Assembly (NCBI GenBank): GCA_019240115.1
Contig: JAFAYV010000053.1
Location: 1 to 64,000 of the forward strand
DNA length: 64,000 nucleotides
Reading direction: 5' to 3'
Source of the DNA: Solirubrobacterales bacterium
GTDB taxonomy: Bacteria; Actinomycetota; Thermoleophilia; Solirubrobacterales; Solirubrobacteraceae
Part shown: positions 7,757 through 15,603 of the stretch, piece after piece
Numbering within the stretch: the stretch's first letter is position 1
Layout of the letters: every line of letters begins with the position of its first letter
The notes under the pieces: model-generated
Seen by the model: the letters and a program-made list of their open reading frames with translations, nothing else
What the model was told of the DNA's origin: nothing
Database searches by the model: none
Program-made: the position numbers and the translations under genes

Positions 7757-8713
7757 TTACTCGCCCAGGTTGCCCGGCGCGAGCGCCTCGAGCAGCTCGA
7801 GCGTCGCCGGCGGCTCGCCCATCGGGGCCAGCACGACGGTGGTGATCCCGCCGTCGACGAACTGCTGCAGGCGCGCGCGGATCTCGTCCGTCGAGCCGAG
7901 GAGGAAGATCTCGCGGATGAGCTCCTCGGGGGCGACCGCGAGGGCGCGATCGCGGTCCCCGGAGGTGTAGGCCTGCACCATCGGATCGAGCTGCTCCGCC
8001 CAGCCGAGCCACCGGAAGAACGCCGCATACACCGGCACGCTGCCGTAGGCGGTGAACATCCGCCTGGCGGTCTCCATCCCGGCGTCGGGGTCGCCGGGGA
8101 TGATGAAGAACCGGCACGCGAGCTCGCCCGCGCCGCCCGCGCGATGCGCGGCGACGACCTGGGGCAGGCCCGAGAGGGGGAGGAAGTTCGTGAACGCCCC
8201 GTCGGCGAGCTCGCCGGCGAGGCCGAGCATCTTCGCGCGCAGCGCCGCGAGCACGATCGGCACCGGCTCGGTGACCGGTCGCTCGAGCCGCAGCCCCCCG
8301 AAGCCCTTGCCGGCAGGCACCGAGAGCACGGGGCGCAGCGACTCGACGGCCTCGCGGACCCTCGTCAGCGGCTTCTCGAACGTCATCCCGTTGAAGCGCT
8401 CGACGACGACGTCCGAGGAGGAGCCGATCCCCAGCACGAAGCGGCCGCCCGAGGCCTCCTGCAGCGCCGCCGCGGTCTGGGCGAGCACCGCCGGCCCACG
8501 GGTGAACGGGTTGACGATCCCGGTGGCGAGCCGCAGCCGCTCGGTCACCGGTGCGGCGAGCGCGAGCGTCGTGAACCCGTCGGTTCCGGCCGGAGTCTCG
8601 CTCGACCACACGTCGTGGTAGCCGAGCGCCTCGACGTGGGCAAGCAGCTCGGGATGCTCGTCGAGCGGCACCCCGGCGAAGGGCACCGTGATCCCCCATC
8701 GGGTCTCGATCAC
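7757..8713 (-). CDS. LLM-class (F420-dependent-type) oxidoreductase
   Basis: Luciferase-like TIM-barrel oxidoreductase of 318 aa, a family that commonly uses F420H2 or FMN for hydride transfer. Visible signatures: WGITVPFAGVPLDE at the N-terminus, then LATGIVNPFTRGPAVLAQTA and GRFVLGIGSSSDVVVERFNG. The GTG start overlaps the stop of the upstream FadH-like gene by four bases (GTGA), so it is translationally coupled as the last gene of the five-gene operon. In this setting a reductive or dehydrogenating step on an alicyclic acid or acyl-CoA is plausible. The substrate is unknown. Confidence 0.82.
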   Translation of the reverse strand: MIETRWGITVPFAGVPLDEHPELLAHVEALGYHDVWSSETPAGTDGFTTLALAAPVTERLRLATGIVNPFTRGPAVLAQTAAALQEASGGRFVLGIGSSSDVVVERFNGMTFEKPLTRVREAVESLRPVLSVPAGKGFGGLRLERPVTEPVPIVLAALRAKMLGLAGELADGAFTNFLPLSGLPQVVAAHRAGGAGELACRFFIIPGDPDAGMETARRMFTAYGSVPVYAAFFRWLGWAEQLDPMVQAYTSGDRDRALAVAPEELIREIFLLGSTDEIRARLQQFVDGGITTVVLAPMGEPPATLELLEALAPGNLGE

Positions 8714-10824
8714 GCGCGCGAACCTATCAGGCGGGCGATCAGCGCCGGCGCCCGCAGACCCTCGCGGAACGCGCGCTCGGCGTCGAGCTCGCGCGCGTCG
8801 GCGGCCCCCCCGATGACGACGTGCGGCCGCCCGGCGGCCCGCAGCTGTGCGGCGAGCCCGTCGCGCGGCCGCTGGCCGGCGGCGATGACGACGACGTCGG
8901 CGGGCACCCGCTCCGAGCGGCCCGCCCGATCGCGAATCACCACCGCGCCGGGCTCGATGCGCTCGTAGGCGATGCCGGTCAGAGTGCGCACGCCGGCGGC
9001 CCGCAGCTCGGCGAGCAGCGCCCAGCGGGTCGTCGGGCCGAGCCGCTCCCCGACGCGCTCGCCGCGGCGCATGAGCGTCACCTCGCGGGCCGCCGGCGGC
9101 GGACGCGCGTCCCGGCCGTCGAGGCCGTAGCGCACGTAGAAGTCGGCGCGAGGATCGGCGGACCCGCGGTGGCTGAGCCGGTGAGCGACGTCGACCCCGA
9201 TCCCGCCGGCGCCGACGATCGCCGCGGTCGCGGCGGGCTCGATCGCGACCGTGCCGTCGAGGGCGGCGGCGTAGCTGAGGACGTGGGGCAAGTCGGCGCC
9301 CGGGATGCGCACCGGCGCCGGCACGACGCCCGTGGCCACGACGACGGCGTCGAATCCGGCGAGCTCGTCGGCCGCGGTCACCGGCGAGCCGAGGCGGACG
9401 TCGACGCCGAGCGCGGGGAGCTGCGCGGCGAAGTAGTCCCCGGTGCGCCCGTAGTCCTCCTTGCCGGGGATCTCCGCCGCGAGCCGGAACTGCCCGCCGA
9501 GCCGGTCGGCGGACTCGAACAGCGTCACCGCGTGTCCGGCGGCCGCGAGCGCGCGGGCCGCCTCCATCCCCGCCGGCCCTCCGCCGACCACCGCGACCTC
9601 GACCGAGGTCCGGTCGCCGCGGGCCGCGTCGCCGTCGGCCGCGTCGCGATCGGCCGCGTCGCCATCGGCCCCGTCGCCATCGGCCGCGTCGCCATCGGCC
9701 GCGTCGCGATCGGCTCCGCCGGCGAGCTCGAGCTCGCGCCCGGCGCGCGGGTTGACGACGCACGAGACCCGGCGATCGAAGATCGAGCGATCGATGCACG
9801 CCTGATCGCAGGCGATGCAGACGTTGACCGCTCGTCCGGCTCGCCCCCGGGCCACGATCTCGGCGTCGGCGAGGAACGGGCGCGCCAGCGACGCGAAGTC
9901 GGCGTCGCCGGCGGCGAGCATGTCGTCGGCGAGCGCGAGCGTGTTGATCCGATTCGACGCGATCACCGGCACGTCGACGACGTCGCGGATCGCGCGCGCC
10001 CACGGCCGCCAGGCCCCCACCGGTACGAGCGTCTGCACCGTCGGGATCCGCGCCTCGTGCCAGCCGACGCCGACGTTGAGCGCGTCGACGGTGCCGTCGG
10101 CGAGCGCGGCGGCGAGGGTCAGCACGTCCTCGGCGGCGGTCCCGCCGTCGACGAGGTCGGCGCCGGAGATGCGGTAGACGAGCGCCCGCCCGGGGCCGAG
10201 CGCCTCGCGCACGGCGGCCGCCACCCGCCGCGGGAATCGCAGCCGCCCCGCGCTGTCGCCGCCCCACTCGTCGGCGCGGAGGTTCGTCGCGGGCGCGGTG
10301 AACTGGTTGAGCAGGTAGCCCTCGGAGCCCATCAGCTCAACGCCGTCGAAGCCGAGTTGGGCGGCGCGGGCGGCGCCGGCGGCGAAGTCGGCGATCGTGG
10401 CCAGGACCTCGTCACCGGTCAGCGCTCGAGGTTCTGACCCGCTGAGGCGCGCGAACACCGCCGAGGGCGCGACCGGCCGCACGCCGAAGGACCGCTCGTC
10501 GGCGTAGCGCCCGGCGTGGAAGAGCTGGAGCAGGATCCGGCCGCCGGCCTCGTGGACCGCCTCGGCGACCCGCGCGAGCTTGCCGGCGTCGGCCCCGTCG
10601 TTCACGAAGCTGTAGTTGCGACCGCCGGCGCCCTCGCGGTTGACCGCCGACCCGCCGGTGACGATCAGCGCCGCGCCGGCGCGCGCCCGCTCCCGATAGA
10701 AGGCGGCAAGCGCGCGACCGTCATCGTCGTCGCCTTCGAGGCCGAGATGCATCGAGCCCATGACGATCCGGTGGGGCAGCGTCAGCGGGCCGATGTCGCC
10801 CGCGCGGAAGACGTGCTCGTACAC
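8710..10824 (-). CDS. fadH: NADH:flavin oxidoreductase / 2,4-dienoyl-CoA reductase (FadH-type)
   Basis: Protein of 704 aa with an Old-Yellow-Enzyme barrel (about 1-340; QLFHAGRYA, NQFTAPATNLRADEWGG), an iron-sulfur cluster motif CIACDQACIDRSI plus a later Cys (C-x2-C-x3-C-x11-C), and FAD/NAD(P)-binding domains (VAVVGGGPAGMEAARALA). That is the FMN/4Fe-4S/FAD layout of E. coli FadH, which reduces 2,4-dienoyl-CoA to an enoyl-CoA. An unusual repetitive Ala/Asp/Gly linker, coded by a 15-bp tandem repeat, joins the barrel to the FAD domain. It starts 19 bases after the acyl-CoA dehydrogenase gene. Other trimethylamine-dehydrogenase-like reactions cannot be excluded. Confidence 0.87.
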   Translation of the reverse strand: MYEHVFRAGDIGPLTLPHRIVMGSMHLGLEGDDDDGRALAAFYRERARAGAALIVTGGSAVNREGAGGRNYSFVNDGADAGKLARVAEAVHEAGGRILLQLFHAGRYADERSFGVRPVAPSAVFARLSGSEPRALTGDEVLATIADFAAGAARAAQLGFDGVELMGSEGYLLNQFTAPATNLRADEWGGDSAGRLRFPRRVAAAVREALGPGRALVYRISGADLVDGGTAAEDVLTLAAALADGTVDALNVGVGWHEARIPTVQTLVPVGAWRPWARAIRDVVDVPVIASNRINTLALADDMLAAGDADFASLARPFLADAEIVARGRAGRAVNVCIACDQACIDRSIFDRRVSCVVNPRAGRELELAGGADRDAADGDAADGDGADGDAADRDAADGDAARGDRTSVEVAVVGGGPAGMEAARALAAAGHAVTLFESADRLGGQFRLAAEIPGKEDYGRTGDYFAAQLPALGVDVRLGSPVTAADELAGFDAVVVATGVVPAPVRIPGADLPHVLSYAAALDGTVAIEPAATAAIVGAGGIGVDVAHRLSHRGSADPRADFYVRYGLDGRDARPPPAAREVTLMRRGERVGERLGPTTRWALLAELRAAGVRTLTGIAYERIEPGAVVIRDRAGRSERVPADVVVIAAGQRPRDGLAAQLRAAGRPHVVIGGAADARELDAERAFREGLRAPALIARLIGSRA
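9622..9711. repeat. 15-bp tandem repeat (6 copies) inside the FadH-like gene
   Basis: Six consecutive copies of a GGCCGCGTCGCCATC-like unit with one or two changes each. It is in frame and adds an Asp/Ala/Gly-rich linker between the OYE and FAD domains. Copy number could vary between strains without breaking the frame. Confidence 0.9.
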
Positions 10825-10843
10825 GCGCGGCGCCTGGTACCCG

Positions 10844-12010
10844 CTACCGCAGCAGGTCGCGCGCGATCACGGTCTTCTGGATCTCGTTCGTGCCCTCCTC
10901 GAAGCGCTGGGCCCGCGCGTCGCGGTAGACCCGCTCAATCGGGCTCGACGACCAGTAGCCGATCCCGCCGTGGACCTGGAGCGCGTCGTCGGTGACCCGT
11001 TGGAGCATCGTGACCGCGAACAGCTTGCTCATCGCGGAGGCGGCGTTGGCGTCGCCCCCGGCCTCCCACGTCTGCGCCGACTGCATGACGAGCGCCCGGG
11101 CGGCCTGGATCTCGGTCGCCATCTCGGCGAGCGTGAACGCGATCGCCTGGCGCTTGGCGATCACCTTGCCGAACGTCTCGCGGCGCTGGGCGTACTCGAG
11201 CGCGAGGTCGAACGCCCGCTGGGCGAGGCCGACGCAGGTCATCGCCACCGCGATCCGGCTCGGGGCCAGGAAGCCGCTGAGCGCCACGCCGAGCCCGTCG
11301 CCCTCCTCGCCGAGCCGGTTGGCCACCGGCACCGGCGCACGATCGAACACGAACTGGCCGTGGTCGGTGCCGCGCACGCCCATCGTCTCGGGCATGACGG
11401 TGGCGTCGATCCCCTCGCCGTGCGGCGGCACGAGCAGCGCCACCGTCCCGTCGGCTCCGGTCGTTCCCTCCACGCGCGCGAACAGCAGCAGGTAGTCGGC
11501 GATCGTGCCGAACGTGATCAGGTGCTTCTCGCCGCTGAGGTAGTAGGTGTCGCCCTCGCGCACGACGCTGCAGCGCAGGTCGGCGCCGGTGCCCGCGGTC
11601 GGCTCGGTGAGCGTGAACGCGACCTTGATGTCGCCGGCGACGAGCGGCAGCACGAAGCGCTCGCGCTGCTGCAGCGAAGCGTGGGAATCGACCGGACGCC
11701 AGACGCCATTGCAGACGTGGACGATCATCCGCAGCGATGCGTGGGACATCGCGAACAGCTCGAGCAGCGGCAGGTACTGGGTGAAGGGCAGGCCCCGGCC
11801 GCCGTAGGCCACGGGCGCCGCGAGGTTCAGGTAGCCGCGATCGCGCAGCTGCACCCAGAGCGCCATCGGGACCGCGCGCTCGCGCTCGATCCGCTGCGCC
11901 CAGCGCTCGCCGTCGTCGGCGACGTAGTCGCGGACCTCCTCGGTCAGCGCGGCCAGCTCGGCCTCGGGCATCGGGGAGGGAGTCGTGTCGGCGACGGGGG
12001 CTGTCGTCAT
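10844..12010 (-). CDS. Acyl-CoA dehydrogenase
   Basis: FAD-dependent acyl-CoA dehydrogenase of 388 aa, introducing a 2,3 double bond and passing electrons to ETF. Recognisable segments: AFTLTEPTAGTGADLRCSV (FAD-binding loop), RETFGKVIAKRQAIAFTLAE, and the C-terminal LQVHGGIGYWSSSPIERVYR with RFEEGTNEIQK. The ATG overlaps the stop of the CoA ligase gene by four bases (ATGA), so the two are coupled. With that ligase and the dienoyl-CoA reductase it forms a set able to oxidise or isomerise a cyclic acyl-CoA. Chain or ring specificity cannot be read from the sequence. Confidence 0.9.
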   Translation of the reverse strand: MTTAPVADTTPSPMPEAELAALTEEVRDYVADDGERWAQRIERERAVPMALWVQLRDRGYLNLAAPVAYGGRGLPFTQYLPLLELFAMSHASLRMIVHVCNGVWRPVDSHASLQQRERFVLPLVAGDIKVAFTLTEPTAGTGADLRCSVVREGDTYYLSGEKHLITFGTIADYLLLFARVEGTTGADGTVALLVPPHGEGIDATVMPETMGVRGTDHGQFVFDRAPVPVANRLGEEGDGLGVALSGFLAPSRIAVAMTCVGLAQRAFDLALEYAQRRETFGKVIAKRQAIAFTLAEMATEIQAARALVMQSAQTWEAGGDANAASAMSKLFAVTMLQRVTDDALQVHGGIGYWSSSPIERVYRDARAQRFEEGTNEIQKTVIARDLLR

Positions 12011-13590
12011 GTCGCTACCGCCTTTTTCGGCTCCGCGACCAGTCGCTGCGCCCGCTCGCGGAGGATGAACTTCTGGATCTTGCCCGATGGCGTGCGCGGG
12101 AGCTCGGGGACGATCTCGAGGCGCTCGGGCCAGTAGGCCTTGGTCACGCGCCGGCCCTCGAGGTACTCCTGCATCGCCTCGAACTCGAGCTCGCCGCCGC
12201 TCGCGAGCACGACGAACGCGCACGCGCGCTCGCCGAGGCGCGGGTCGGGCATGGCGACGATCGCCGCTTCGGCGATCGCGGGATGGTCGTAGAGGAGCTG
12301 CTCGATCTCGGCGACCGGCACCTTCTCGCCGCCCCGGTTGACGATGTCGCGGACCCGGCCGGTGATCCGCAGTTGGCCGTCGGCGTCGAGCGTCGCCAGG
12401 TCGCCGCTCCGGTACCAGCCGTCGGCGGTGATCGCCTCGGCGGTCAGGTCGGGACGGTTCAGATACCCGGTGAACAGGCAGTCGGTCAGTACCTCGAAGT
12501 TCCCTTCGACCCCGGGCCCGAGCACGCGCCCGGCGTCGTCGACGATGCGCAGCGAGACATTGGGCATCGGCCCGCCGTCGGTCGTCCACGCCCGCTCGGG
12601 AGGCGCGCCGGGGGTGAACGCGGCGCCCAGGCAGCTCTCGGTGGTCCCCCAGGCGCCTCCGACCTCGGCGCCGAGCACGGCGCGCGCCTCCCGGGCGAGC
12701 GCGCGCGGGATCGCTGCCCCGGTGGCCACGAACGTCCGCAGTGCCTCCGGCGCGCCGGCGTCGCGCGCCTCGGCGACGAGGTCGGCGAGGAACGGCGTGG
12801 CGGCCTGCGTGAACGTCGCCCCGAAGCGCCGCGTCGCGTCAAGGCCGACGCGGGGGTCCCATACCTCCTGGACGAGCTGGGTGGCGCCGAGGCGCAGCGC
12901 GATCCACATCCCGTAGAGAAAGCCGGTCTGGTGGGCGAGCGGCGAGGGGATGTAGATGACGTCCCGGGCGGTCAGCCCGAAGTGGGCGATGTGCGCGTCC
13001 GCCGCCCTGGTCAGAACGTCGTGGCGATGCAGGACCCCCTTGGGTTCGCCGGTGGAGCCCGAGGTGAACAGCAGCTGGGCGCTGTCGCAGCCGCGCGGAC
13101 GGCGGGCGGCGAGCGCCGCCGGGTCCGGCTCGGCGCCGGTCAGCTCCTCGTGCTGAGGGGTTCCGAGCACGATCACGTGCTCGAGCTCGGGCGCCACGAG
13201 GCCGGCGGCGAGCGCGGCGTGGTCGCGTCCGCGGAACCGCCCCGGGACGACGAGGACCCGCACCCGGCCGGCGCGGAGCATGAACTCGAGCTCGCGGGCG
13301 CCGAAGATCGGCATCAGCGGCTCGCACACCGCCCCGACGCGAAGCGTCGCCAGGGCCACGGTCAGGAACTCGAGTCGGTTGGGCAGCTGGAAGGCGACGT
13401 TCTCGCCGGCCGCGACCCCGAGCGCGACCAGCCCGGCGGCGGCTCGGTCGACCTCGGCGGCGAGCCCGCCCCAGGTGATCTGGCGGTCGGCGCCGTCGGA
13501 GCCGACCGCGATCGCCGCCAGGTCGTCGGCCCGGCGCTGGGCGTGCGCGTCGAGGTCGTCGAGGATCAGGGCGCAGGACGCCGTCGTCAC
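12007..13590 (-). CDS. Acyl-CoA synthetase / AMP-dependent CoA ligase (AliA/CaiC-like)
   Basis: Adenylate-forming ligase of 527 aa that would activate a carboxylic acid with ATP and CoA. Core motifs: LLFTSGSTGEPKGVLHRHD (P-loop, A3), GAWGTTESCLGAAF (A5), GWYRSGDLATLDADGQLRIT (A7/A8), then a PRTPSGKIQK Lys motif (A10). Overall it looks closest to cyclohexanecarboxylate- or crotonobetaine-CoA ligases. The GTG start overlaps the EPSPS-like gene's stop by four bases. Position directly after a shikimate-type enzyme suggests the substrate is a cyclohexene or cyclohexadiene carboxylate; this is inference. Confidence 0.88.
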   Translation of the reverse strand: MTTASCALILDDLDAHAQRRADDLAAIAVGSDGADRQITWGGLAAEVDRAAAGLVALGVAAGENVAFQLPNRLEFLTVALATLRVGAVCEPLMPIFGARELEFMLRAGRVRVLVVPGRFRGRDHAALAAGLVAPELEHVIVLGTPQHEELTGAEPDPAALAARRPRGCDSAQLLFTSGSTGEPKGVLHRHDVLTRAADAHIAHFGLTARDVIYIPSPLAHQTGFLYGMWIALRLGATQLVQEVWDPRVGLDATRRFGATFTQAATPFLADLVAEARDAGAPEALRTFVATGAAIPRALAREARAVLGAEVGGAWGTTESCLGAAFTPGAPPERAWTTDGGPMPNVSLRIVDDAGRVLGPGVEGNFEVLTDCLFTGYLNRPDLTAEAITADGWYRSGDLATLDADGQLRITGRVRDIVNRGGEKVPVAEIEQLLYDHPAIAEAAIVAMPDPRLGERACAFVVLASGGELEFEAMQEYLEGRRVTKAYWPERLEIVPELPRTPSGKIQKFILRERAQRLVAEPKKAVAT

Positions 13591-14906
13591 TCGCGGCCCC
13601 CGACCGCCGCCGGCACCCGCGGCGTGACCGCGGCCGGGATCCCGATCGCGTTCATGTGCTCGAGGAACTCGGGATAGGAGATGCGGTAGGCGTGGGGATA
13701 GGAGAGCTCGGTCACCCCGGTCGCGGTCGAGCCGGCGATCCCCAGCGCCATCAGCACGCGGTGGTCGTTGAACGAGGACAGCGCGGCGCCGCGGAGCCCG
13801 GGGACGCCCTGAAACTCCAGGTCGGTCCCGTCGAACTCGATCCGCGCCCCCATCCGCCGCAGCTGGAGCATCGAGGCGACGCGATCGGACTCCTTGAGGC
13901 GGACGTGGGCGACGTGCGAGAGCACCGTGCGCCCGCGCGCGCGGCTGGCCAGGGTGGAGAGGATCGGGACCATGTCGGGGATGTCGCGGCAGTCGAGGCG
14001 GCCCGCGACCGGGGGCGTGCCGTCGTGGTCGATCGAGATCGACAGTCCGTCGGCGGCGAAGCGCATCGGCACCCCGACGCCCTGCAGCTCCTCGAGCACC
14101 GAGGCCTCGGGATGGCCGTGGATCGGCTGCAGGCTGCGGAAGGTGACGCGCGACGGATGCAGCGCGCACGCGGTCAGCCCGAAAGCCGCGGAGCCGATGT
14201 CCGGGGGCAGGACGACGTCGGCGGCGACCGGCTGCTGGCCGGGTTCGATCGAGAACTCGCGCCAGTCCTCGCGGGCGATCACCGTCATGCCGAACTGCCG
14301 CATCATCTCGATCGTCAGCTCGAGGTAGGGACGCTCGTTGAGGTCGCCGCGGATCTCGATCGTCGTCGGTTCCTGCGCGAACGGGGCGATCATCATCAGC
14401 CCCGAGATCCACTGGGAGAGTGTGCCGTCGATGCGAATCCGGCCGCCGCGGGGGCGGCCCGGGTGGACGGTGACCGGCAGGCCCTGGCCCTCGTAGTCGA
14501 TCCGCACCCCCATCCGCTTCAGCGCCCGGAGCAGCGGGCCGATCGGCCGGCGCTTGAAGTAGCGCTGTCCGACGATCCGCACCGGCCGGTCGGCGAGCGC
14601 CGCCAGTCCAATGAGGAAGTACAGCGTCGTGCCCGAGCTGCCGACCGACACCTCGTCGCTGCGTGGGGAGAAGCCGGTGGCGCCGCGCACCCGCCAGCCG
14701 TCGCCGACCGCGCGGACGTCGGTGCCGAGGCCGCGGAGTGCCTGCACGGTGAAGTTGACGTGCCGAGCGTCGGTGCGCTGGACGATCGTGCTCTCCCCGG
14801 GGGCCAGCGCGGCGAGCATCAGCGCCCGGTGGGCGTGGTATTTGGACGGCGGGATGACGATCTCGCCCTCGAGGGGGGCCTTGGGCTTGGCGACCAGCAG
14901 ACGCAT
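13587..14906 (-). CDS. Divergent EPSP-synthase-family protein (AroA-like)
   Basis: Protein of 439 aa with the enolpyruvyl-transferase fold along its whole length (PPSKYHAHRALMLAALA, GTLSQWISGLMM, RLKESDRVASM, SSFNDHRVLMALGI). The ATG at 14906 has AGGAG just upstream; longer starts add unrelated residues. By E. coli AroA numbering (from memory) K22, R27, R124, Q171, D313, K340, E341, R344, H385 and R386 are kept, but S23 is Tyr, R100 is Tyr96, S169 is Leu and K411 is Ile409. Such changes at phosphate/PEP-contact positions argue against ordinary EPSP synthesis. It leads an operon with a CoA ligase, an acyl-CoA dehydrogenase and a dienoyl-CoA reductase, so it probably acts on shikimate or a relative. 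Confidence 0.82.
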   Translation of the reverse strand: MRLLVAKPKAPLEGEIVIPPSKYHAHRALMLAALAPGESTIVQRTDARHVNFTVQALRGLGTDVRAVGDGWRVRGATGFSPRSDEVSVGSSGTTLYFLIGLAALADRPVRIVGQRYFKRRPIGPLLRALKRMGVRIDYEGQGLPVTVHPGRPRGGRIRIDGTLSQWISGLMMIAPFAQEPTTIEIRGDLNERPYLELTIEMMRQFGMTVIAREDWREFSIEPGQQPVAADVVLPPDIGSAAFGLTACALHPSRVTFRSLQPIHGHPEASVLEELQGVGVPMRFAADGLSISIDHDGTPPVAGRLDCRDIPDMVPILSTLASRARGRTVLSHVAHVRLKESDRVASMLQLRRMGARIEFDGTDLEFQGVPGLRGAALSSFNDHRVLMALGIAGSTATGVTELSYPHAYRISYPEFLEHMNAIGIPAAVTPRVPAAVGGRE

Positions 14907-15603
14907 CTGGGGTTCTCCTGTCGGGGCGGGGCTGCAAGCCCCGGCGGACGACCCGGTACGGCCGGGCGCACACCCGAGGGGCGGGGGGACGACCGACGGG
15001 CAGACTACCCGCGCCCGCGGCCGGATTCGGCCCCCCGAACGGTGGGTTTTTGCGTCCCCATAGGCGACGCGCCGGCGCGGGACCGCGGAAAGGATCGTCC
15101 CCATGCGTCACGGGGGCGGTTGTCCGAGGGCGCGCGTGTTCGGGTCTGGGTCACTCCGACTGCCGGCCGAGCGGTCGTCGCGAGCGAGCGCGCAGGATCG
15201 ATGGGATGCAATCGTGGGTGGGTCGCGGTCGCCCGCGGGAAGGTTGCGGGGCCAGCCGCTGAATCGAATCGACCGAACCCCGCGCATCCCGGCTGGGCTC
15301 GGTGCAAATGATCTTCGTGACCGACGACAAGGCGCCAAGGCTCGCCGCGGGGATGGGGGGTTCGGTGAGAAATCTCCGGGCACGAGCGTGCGGCAGGATG
15401 GGGGGTTCGGTGAGAAATCTCCGGGCACGAGCGTGCGGGAGCTCGACGGAAGCAATCGGCGCACCGATCCGGTTGCCGCTGGATCGGCGCGGCGATCCGG
15501 TTTGCGGCCGGCATGTCCGTCGCCGTGCCACGAGGCTGCTCGATCGCGCGCCGCGCGCCGGTCGCTCGAGGAGATCGCCCCACCGCTGACGGCGGAGTGA
15601 CGC
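14907..15603. other. Non-coding region of about 700 bases
   Basis: Open frames exist here on both strands, but none resembles a known domain; they are Arg/Pro/Ser-rich and codon-shadow-like. The region must hold the promoter of the EPSPS-like operon (only its AGGAG ribosome site, a few bases 5' of the start, is clear) and the 3' end of the citrate-synthase-like gene. Its one striking element is a 43-bp direct repeat. Confidence 0.6.
15351..15438. repeat. 43-bp perfect direct repeat (two copies, 2-base gap)
   Basis: Copies at 15351-15393 and 15396-15438 are identical. Each contains GAGAAATCTC, a short dyad, and GCACGAGCGTGC, a 5+5 dyad. It begins with GGATGGGGGGTTCGG. It could be a dispersed repeat, a protein-binding pair or a recent tandem duplication. 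Not coding as far as I can see. Confidence 0.9.

Noticed and set aside
8713-8726. Leaderless promoter (TAGGTT) in front of the LLM gene at 7757-8713
   Set aside because: The hexamer lies inside the end of the upstream coding gene and the GTGA overlap better explains coupled translation.
15302-15589. Open frame encoding a repeated VRNLRARACG peptide
   Set aside because: The peptide repeat is just the 43-bp DNA repeat read in one frame; both strands give equally arbitrary peptides and no start signal is convincing.
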